DNA from: Candidatus Krumholzibacteriia bacterium
GTDB taxonomy: Bacteria > Krumholzibacteriota > Krumholzibacteria > WVZY01 > JAKEHA01
Direction: 5' to 3'
DNA length: 9,855 nt
Assembly (NCBI GenBank): GCA_029863355.1
Contig: JAOTVO010000082.1
Coordinates: 1 to 9,855 of the forward strand
The notes under the pieces are model-generated. The model was not told where the DNA came from and made no database searches. It was given only the letters and a program-made list of their open reading frames with translations. The translations under genes and the position numbers were made by a program. Shown here piece after piece: positions 6,283 to 9,855 of the stretch; positions within the stretch are counted from its first letter, which is position 1; every line of letters starts with the position of its first letter.

Positions 6283-6890
6283 CACCGCGTGATGGAGAAG
6301 GGAGGGCGAGAATCAAGCTCACCCTCCCGCGGCGCATCGAGACCAAGCGTCTCGTGCTGCGGCCCCACGAGCCCGATGACGCGGGACCGTTCGTGGAGTT
6401 CATGACGAACGTCGAGGCAACCCGGTACCTGGACTTCGATACCGACCAGAAAACCGAGGCGGGCGCGCGCTCGCTCCTCGAATACGTGATCGCGTCGTAC
6501 GAGACGCCCGATCCGGTGTTCGCGCTGGCCGTTGTGGACAAGCAGAGCGGCGCTTACCTTGGGTCGTGCGGGCTGGCGCCGCTGGCGAGCGGCGAAGGCG
6601 TGCAGTGCTACTACTCGCTCCTACCGCGCTACTGGGGGTGGGGTTTCGCGACCGAGGCGCTGCAAGCCCTGCTCTTCTTCGCCTTCGAGGAGTTGGGTCT
6701 CGAGCGGGTGGTCTCCGACGCGAACACACGCAACCCGCGCGGGTGGAAGGTGGCCCGTACCGTCGGGATGCACGACGAAGGCGAGGTCAGCGACGAGGGG
6801 GGCACCAAGCGCCAGCGCTTCGCCCTTTCGCGTCGCGACTATCTCTCCCGCGCCCAGCGCATGCGCCGCCGCGAGGAGACGAGCCCGTGA
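6279..6890 (+). CDS. GNAT-family N-acetyltransferase, RimJ/RimL type, 203 aa
   Basis: This is a single-domain GCN5-related acetyltransferase that would move an acetyl group from acetyl-CoA to an amine. The N-terminal ETKRLVLRPHEPDDAGPFVEFM (about 21-42) is typical of the RimJ/RimL branch (Pfam Acetyltransf_3). The acetyl-CoA pyrophosphate loop is RYWGWGFATEAL (117-128). Following blocks ERVVSDANTRNPRGWKVARTVGM (about 142-164) complete motifs A and B. The first 20 residues and the arginine-rich tail lie outside the domain. The start overlaps the mqnA stop by 4 bases (ATGA) with GGGGG at 6267-6271, and its stop overlaps the nitrilase start (GTGA). The acceptor is unknown: protein N-termini, an antibiotic-like amine or a small metabolite are all possible. 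It is not a known menaquinone enzyme, and its embedding between mqnA and mqnC is the interesting part. Confidence 0.87.
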   Translation: MTPRDGEGRARIKLTLPRRIETKRLVLRPHEPDDAGPFVEFMTNVEATRYLDFDTDQKTEAGARSLLEYVIASYETPDPVFALAVVDKQSGAYLGSCGLAPLASGEGVQCYYSLLPRYWGWGFATEALQALLFFAFEELGLERVVSDANTRNPRGWKVARTVGMHDEGEVSDEGGTKRQRFALSRRDYLSRAQRMRRREETSP

Positions 6891-7858
6891 GCGCGACGTC
6901 CGTGCGCATTGCCGCCGTCCAACACGCACCCGCCTTCCTCGACCGCGACGCCAGCGTGGGGAAGGCCTGCGAGCTGATCGGCAAAGCCTCCGCCTTGGGC
7001 GCCAAGCTCGTGGTGTTCCCCGAGGCTTTCATCCCCGGTTACCCGGACTGGGTCTGGGTCGTGCCCGCCGCCCGCAAGCCGTTGCTCGACGCGATGTACA
7101 CCGAGCTGCTGGAAAACGCCGTCACGATCCCGAGCCACGCGACGGATCAGCTGGGACGCGCGGCCAAGGCAGAAGGCGTGCACGTGGCAATCGGCGTTAA
7201 CGAGCGCAACAGCGAGGCGAGCGGCGCGAGCCTGTTCAACACACTCCTCTACATCGACAGCCGCGGCGAGATCATGGGCAAGCACCGCAAGCTCATGCCC
7301 ACCAGCGCGGAGCGGCTCGTGTGGGCCCAGGGTGACGGCAGCACGCTCGACGCGTACGAGACGCCGTTCGGCAAGCTGGGAGGGCTTCTGTGCTGGGAGA
7401 ACTACATGCCGCTGGCCCGCTACGCTGTCTACGCGGCCGGTGTGCACGTGCACGTGGCGCCCACGTGGGATTCCAGTAGCGCGTGGCTCACGGCGATGCG
7501 ACACATCGCGCGCGAGGGAGGGATGTTCGTCGTGGGGTGCAGCATGGCGATGCGCATGGACGATGTGCCCGATCGGTACGAGTTCAAGAAGCTCTACCCG
7601 GAGGGCCGCGAGTGGATCAACAAAGGGAATAGCATTATCGTCGATCCCAAGGGGCAAGTGATCGCCGGCCCCGCGGAGGCCGAGCATACGATTCTCGTGG
7701 CGGACGCCGACCCGGCGCTCATTCCCGCCGCCAAGCGGATATTCGACGTCGCCGGTCACTACGCCCGACCGGATGTGTTCCGTCTCGCGGTGAACCGCCG
7801 CGCCCACGCGCTCGTCGAAGACGGGGCATGGAAGGGGAGCGACGAAGGGCCGGAGTAA
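6887..7858 (+). CDS. Nitrilase (carbon-nitrogen hydrolase, nitrilase branch), 323 aa
   Basis: Nitrilases hydrolyse R-CN to the carboxylate and ammonia through a cysteine thioimidate. The catalytic triad is intact: Glu46 in VVFPEAFIPGYPDWVW, Lys135 in GKHRKLMPT and Cys169 in GLLCWENYMPL. The second conserved glutamate is Glu142 in PTSAERLVWAQGDGS. CWENYMPL and the WAQGDGSTLD block are characteristic of true nitrilases (branch 1) rather than amidases or beta-ureidopropionases. Length is normal and there is no signal peptide. The GTG at 6887 overlaps the acetyltransferase stop (GTGA) and has a strong AGGAG at 6874-6878, 8 bases upstream; an in-frame GTG at 6902 would cut into the first strand. 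Its stop is 4 bases before mqnC. Substrate is unknown: arylacetonitriles, aliphatic nitriles or an internal metabolite are possible. No menaquinone step is known to need it. Confidence 0.92.
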   Translation: MSATSVRIAAVQHAPAFLDRDASVGKACELIGKASALGAKLVVFPEAFIPGYPDWVWVVPAARKPLLDAMYTELLENAVTIPSHATDQLGRAAKAEGVHVAIGVNERNSEASGASLFNTLLYIDSRGEIMGKHRKLMPTSAERLVWAQGDGSTLDAYETPFGKLGGLLCWENYMPLARYAVYAAGVHVHVAPTWDSSSAWLTAMRHIAREGGMFVVGCSMAMRMDDVPDRYEFKKLYPEGREWINKGNSIIVDPKGQVIAGPAEAEHTILVADADPALIPAAKRIFDVAGHYARPDVFRLAVNRRAHALVEDGAWKGSDEGPE

Positions 7859-7862
7859 TGGT

Positions 7863-9023
7863 ATGGTGAACGAGATGATGAAAGTGATACGCAACAAGGT
7901 CGCGCGCGGCGAGCGCGTGACGCGCGAGGAGGGGCTGTACCTGCTGCGCGAAGCGCCGCTGCTGGAGCTGGCCCCGCTGGCGATGGCGTGGCGCTATCGT
8001 CACAACCCCGAGCGGCGCGTGACCTTCGTCATCGACACCAACCTCAACTACACGAACGTCTGCGACGCCTACTGTGCCTTCTGCGCGTTCTACCGCACAC
8101 CCGGTCAGGAAGGCGAGTACACCTACACGGTGGAGCAGATGATGTCTCAGTTCGAGCGCGCCCGCGACATGGGCTGCACCACCGTGCTCCTGCAGGGCGG
8201 GCTCAACGACACGCTGCCCCTGGACTACTATCTCGACCTCGTGCGCGAGACGCGCCGGCGATTCCCGGAAATCCACGCACATTTCTACTCCGCGCCGGAG
8301 ATCCAGAAAGTAGCGCAGGTGAGCGGACTGTCGCTGGTGGAAGTATTCGATCGCCTGCGCGAGGCGGGCCTGCGCACTATCCCGGGCGGCGGGGCCGAGA
8401 TCCTCTCGGACCACGTCAAGGCGCAGATCAGCCGGCTGTGGCCCAAGGCGACCACGGCCGACTGGCTGGATGTCCACCGCGCCGCCCACCACGTCGGGTT
8501 GCGTTCTACGGCGACGATGATGTACGGGCACGTGGAGACGGACGAGGACGTCATCGATCATCTGGAAGCGGTGCGGCGCTTGCAGGACGATACGGGCGGC
8601 TTCACCGCTTTCATTCCCTGGAGCTACAAGCGCGACAACTCGCCGCTTTCGCGCAAGATACTGGTGGAGGCGGGCCCCAACCGGTACCTTCGCATCATCG
8701 CGCTTGCGCGCATATACCTGGACAACATCGTACACATCCAGGCCTCCTGGTTCTCCGAAGGCAAGAAGACGGGCGTGGTGGCGCTCGGTTTCGGCGCCGA
8801 CGATTTCGGCGGGACCATCTTCGACGAGAACGTGATGCAGGAGGCTGGGCACTACAACCGGACGACCGTCGACGAGATCAAGGCGCTCATTCACGACGCC
8901 GGGTTCGCGCCGGCACAGCGCACGACGCTATACGACATCATCCGCGAGTTTCCCAACGCGAGTTTCCCGATAACCAAGCCGCCGTCCGGCGGACGGCGGT
9001 CGCAACCTGAGGTGCGATCATGA
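7863..9023 (+). CDS. mqnC: Cyclic dehypoxanthinyl futalosine synthase MqnC (radical SAM), 386 aa
   Basis: MqnC abstracts a ribose hydrogen from dehypoxanthine futalosine and cyclises it to the spiro compound that MqnD later splits. The radical SAM motif CDAYCAFC is at residues 67-74 (Cys67, Cys71, Cys74), after VIDTNLNYTNVC. The next residues AFYRTPG, then LLQGGLNDTLPLDYY (about 109-123), FYSAPEIQKVAQ (141-152), RTIPGGGAEILSD (171-183), STATMMYGHVETDED (215-229), FTAFIPWSYK (247-256) and LGFGADDFGGTIFDE (308-322) match the MqnC family and distinguish it from MqnE. The ATG at 7863 is chosen because GGAG (7852-7855) lies 7 bases upstream; Met5 and Met6 are weaker alternatives. The last 13 codons hold a strong stem-loop (8979-8999). 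The stop overlaps the start of the lipoprotein gene (ATGA). Confidence 0.94.
   Translation: MVNEMMKVIRNKVARGERVTREEGLYLLREAPLLELAPLAMAWRYRHNPERRVTFVIDTNLNYTNVCDAYCAFCAFYRTPGQEGEYTYTVEQMMSQFERARDMGCTTVLLQGGLNDTLPLDYYLDLVRETRRRFPEIHAHFYSAPEIQKVAQVSGLSLVEVFDRLREAGLRTIPGGGAEILSDHVKAQISRLWPKATTADWLDVHRAAHHVGLRSTATMMYGHVETDEDVIDHLEAVRRLQDDTGGFTAFIPWSYKRDNSPLSRKILVEAGPNRYLRIIALARIYLDNIVHIQASWFSEGKKTGVVALGFGADDFGGTIFDENVMQEAGHYNRTTVDEIKALIHDAGFAPAQRTTLYDIIREFPNASFPITKPPSGGRRSQPEVRS
8979..8999 (+). repeat. Strong stem-loop in the last codons of mqnC
   Basis: CCGCCGTCC (8979-8987) and GGACGGCGG (8991-8999) are perfect 9-base arms around a GGC loop. The stem ends 21 bases before the ATG of the lipoprotein gene and 9 bases before its Shine-Dalgarno sequence GAGGTG (9009-9014). 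No T run follows, so it is not an intrinsic terminator. It could protect upstream mRNA from decay or tune expression of the last gene. It lies in a proline/glycine/arginine-coding tail free to vary. Confidence 0.45.
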
Positions 9024-9778
9024 AAAGACCGTTCCTTGCCTGCCTGCTGACGCTCCTGGTTTTCACGGCCCCTTCGTGCTCGGGCGGTGATGAGACGGAG
9101 ACCGTCGCCGAGCGCAAACCCGCAAAGGAAGAGGAGACCCCGCACGTACGCGTGGCTCCCGTTCTCGCGCGGCCCGACCTCCTCGCGGGGGAATGGCTGC
9201 AGCCCGCCCTAGAGTCCGGCCGCGCGGGCATGAGCATCGAGCCGGACGGCCGTCTCATGTTGGTCGGCGTCATGCAGGTCGGCGTGGATTGGTCGCTCGA
9301 CGGCGACGTGCTCGTGCTCCGCACCCTGGTGGCGAAGACCCGCGAGCCGAGCGAGAGTCGCCTCCCCGTAGTGCATCTCGACGAGAACACGCTCCAACTC
9401 AGGGGTCTCAGCAGCGACTTCGCGGGCACCTACTCGCGCGCCGAGCTCGGCCGCGTGACCTGCACGGTGGCGTCATCGGATACGCTGCCACTCGGCGAGA
9501 ACGAGCGGCTCTACGTTCGTCTCTACGCGCCGCTGGCGTCGGGGGGGGCGGCGAAAGCCGTGATTGGTCATCACGGCATGTCCGGGCCCGCCGAGTGGCC
9601 GGTATCGTTGGCGCTCGCCTACGACCCGGAAGCGGTACCGGCCGGCGCGCAACTGGAGATCGAGGCCGTGGTGAACGTGGGCACCCAAACCCTGCACCGC
9701 TCGCCGCGCGCTCCAGTGGCGGCCGGCGAGTCGGCGGGCGGGGTCTCCCTGGTCGTCGAACCCGTGCGGCGCCCCTAG
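9020..9778 (+). CDS. Putative lipoprotein with a C-terminal YbaY/YscW-like domain, 252 aa
   Basis: The N-terminus MKRPFLACLLTLLVFTAPSC followed by SGGDETE looks like a lipoprotein signal with Cys20 as the lipidated residue, though APSC is a poor lipobox. A charged linker (about 24-45) leads to a small beta-rich domain (LAGEWLQPAL to GTYSRAE, about 55-142) that recalls lipocalin-like or META-type modules. The C-terminal part (RVTCTVASSDTLPLGENERLYVRLY to the end, about 145-252), with SLALAYDPEAVPAGAQLEIEAVV, resembles the YbaY/YscW family of envelope proteins. Function is unknown; envelope anchoring is inferred from the signal. The start overlaps the mqnC stop (ATGA) and has GAGGTG (9009-9014) 5 bases upstream, so it is the last gene of the run. 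A G8 tract lies at codons 174-177. No terminator is seen after it. Confidence 0.75.
   Translation: MKRPFLACLLTLLVFTAPSCSGGDETETVAERKPAKEEETPHVRVAPVLARPDLLAGEWLQPALESGRAGMSIEPDGRLMLVGVMQVGVDWSLDGDVLVLRTLVAKTREPSESRLPVVHLDENTLQLRGLSSDFAGTYSRAELGRVTCTVASSDTLPLGENERLYVRLYAPLASGGAAKAVIGHHGMSGPAEWPVSLALAYDPEAVPAGAQLEIEAVVNVGTQTLHRSPRAPVAAGESAGGVSLVVEPVRRP
9541..9548 (+). repeat. Eight-G homopolymer inside the lipoprotein gene
   Basis: Eight consecutive G bases encode the Ser-Gly-Gly-Ala junction just past the middle of the C-terminal domain. Such tracts slip during replication, and a one-base change would shift the last third of the protein out of frame. It is also a place where sequencing errors occur. 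The reading frame is intact as given and the downstream residues still look like the family. Confidence 0.6.
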
Positions 9779-9805
9779 CCCTCACGAAATAATTCCCTTG
9801 TTACG

Positions 9806-9855
9806 AAAGGAGTTAGCCGTAAATGCCGACGGCCGCCTTGCCCGGGAGATATTGA
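9806..9855 (+). other. Strong ribosome-binding site with a short ORF at the window edge
   Basis: AAAGGAG (9806-9812) is the best Shine-Dalgarno match in the window and lies 10 bases before an ATG at 9823. That ATG opens only ten codons (MPTAALPGRY) before a TGA at 9853-9855, the last bases of the window. It may be a leader peptide or a mis-set start. A second frame from a TTG at 9798 stays open to the edge and reads LRKELAVNADGRLAREIL, which looks coding-like but has no ribosome-binding site. The sequence stops too soon to decide. Confidence 0.3.

Noticed and set aside
4072..6285. 737-codon - strand open frame opposite mqnE and mqnA
   Set aside because: This is an antisense shadow of GC-rich codons; both + strand genes have clear motifs and the antisense product has none.
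6279..9023. Nit1C-type cluster (nitrilase, radical SAM and GNAT genes, linked to cyanide use in some bacteria)
   Set aside because: The radical SAM gene is plainly MqnC by its motifs, and the other Nit1C genes (AIR-synthase-like and associated hypothetical genes) are absent. The resemblance is superficial.

Overview
The window is a GC-rich bacterial segment. Almost all of it is coding, mostly on the + strand, with G or C at most third codon positions. It carries most of a futalosine-type menaquinone (vitamin K2) locus. An outer-membrane beta-barrel protein, a putative lipoprotein and an exported MsrA point to a Gram-negative (diderm) host. The futalosine route occurs in several high-GC diderm lineages (Gemmatimonadota-, Eisenbacteria- and Myxococcota-like, among others), and nothing in the window settles the phylum.

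Layout. Bases 1-231 hold the 3' end of a UbiX flavin prenyltransferase. Next, on the - strand, is a small outer-membrane barrel gene (310-855) with its own terminator (242-269), convergent with ubiX. A 228-base divergent intergenic region follows. Then comes a long-form UbiD decarboxylase (1084-2898). Bases 3029-4121 carry a two-gene unit: an exported methionine sulfoxide reductase A overlapping a hotdog-fold thioesterase-like gene by 11 bases. After a 148-base intergenic region with a good sigma70-like promoter, a palindrome over its -10 box and a foldable leader, a tightly packed run of six genes starts: mqnE (4270), mqnA (5494), a GNAT acetyltransferase (6279), a nitrilase (6887), mqnC (7863) and a putative lipoprotein (9020-9778). 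Junctions in this run are 4-base stop/start overlaps or gaps of 4-6 bases, so it is very probably one operon with coupled translation. The last 77 bases hold a strong Shine-Dalgarno sequence and possibly the start of the next gene.

How the genes work together. MqnA dehydrates chorismate to 3-[(1-carboxyvinyl)oxy]benzoate. MqnE (radical SAM) joins that to an adenosyl moiety to give aminofutalosine. After removal of the base by an enzyme not encoded here, MqnC (radical SAM) cyclises dehypoxanthine futalosine. MqnD, also absent here, would then release 1,4-dihydroxy-6-naphthoate. After prenylation (MqnP type, not seen), a UbiD-type decarboxylase using prenylated FMN made by UbiX removes the carboxylate. 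The window thus holds early, middle and late steps.

The most unusual point is the pair of non-pathway enzymes, a GNAT acetyltransferase and a nitrilase with an intact catalytic triad, translationally coupled between mqnA and mqnC. Secondary points are the palindrome over the mqnE promoter, the internal repeat in UbiD, the two possible starts of MsrA, and a G8 tract and an upstream stem-loop associated with the lipoprotein gene. No RNA genes, CRISPR arrays, insertion sequences or phage genes were seen.
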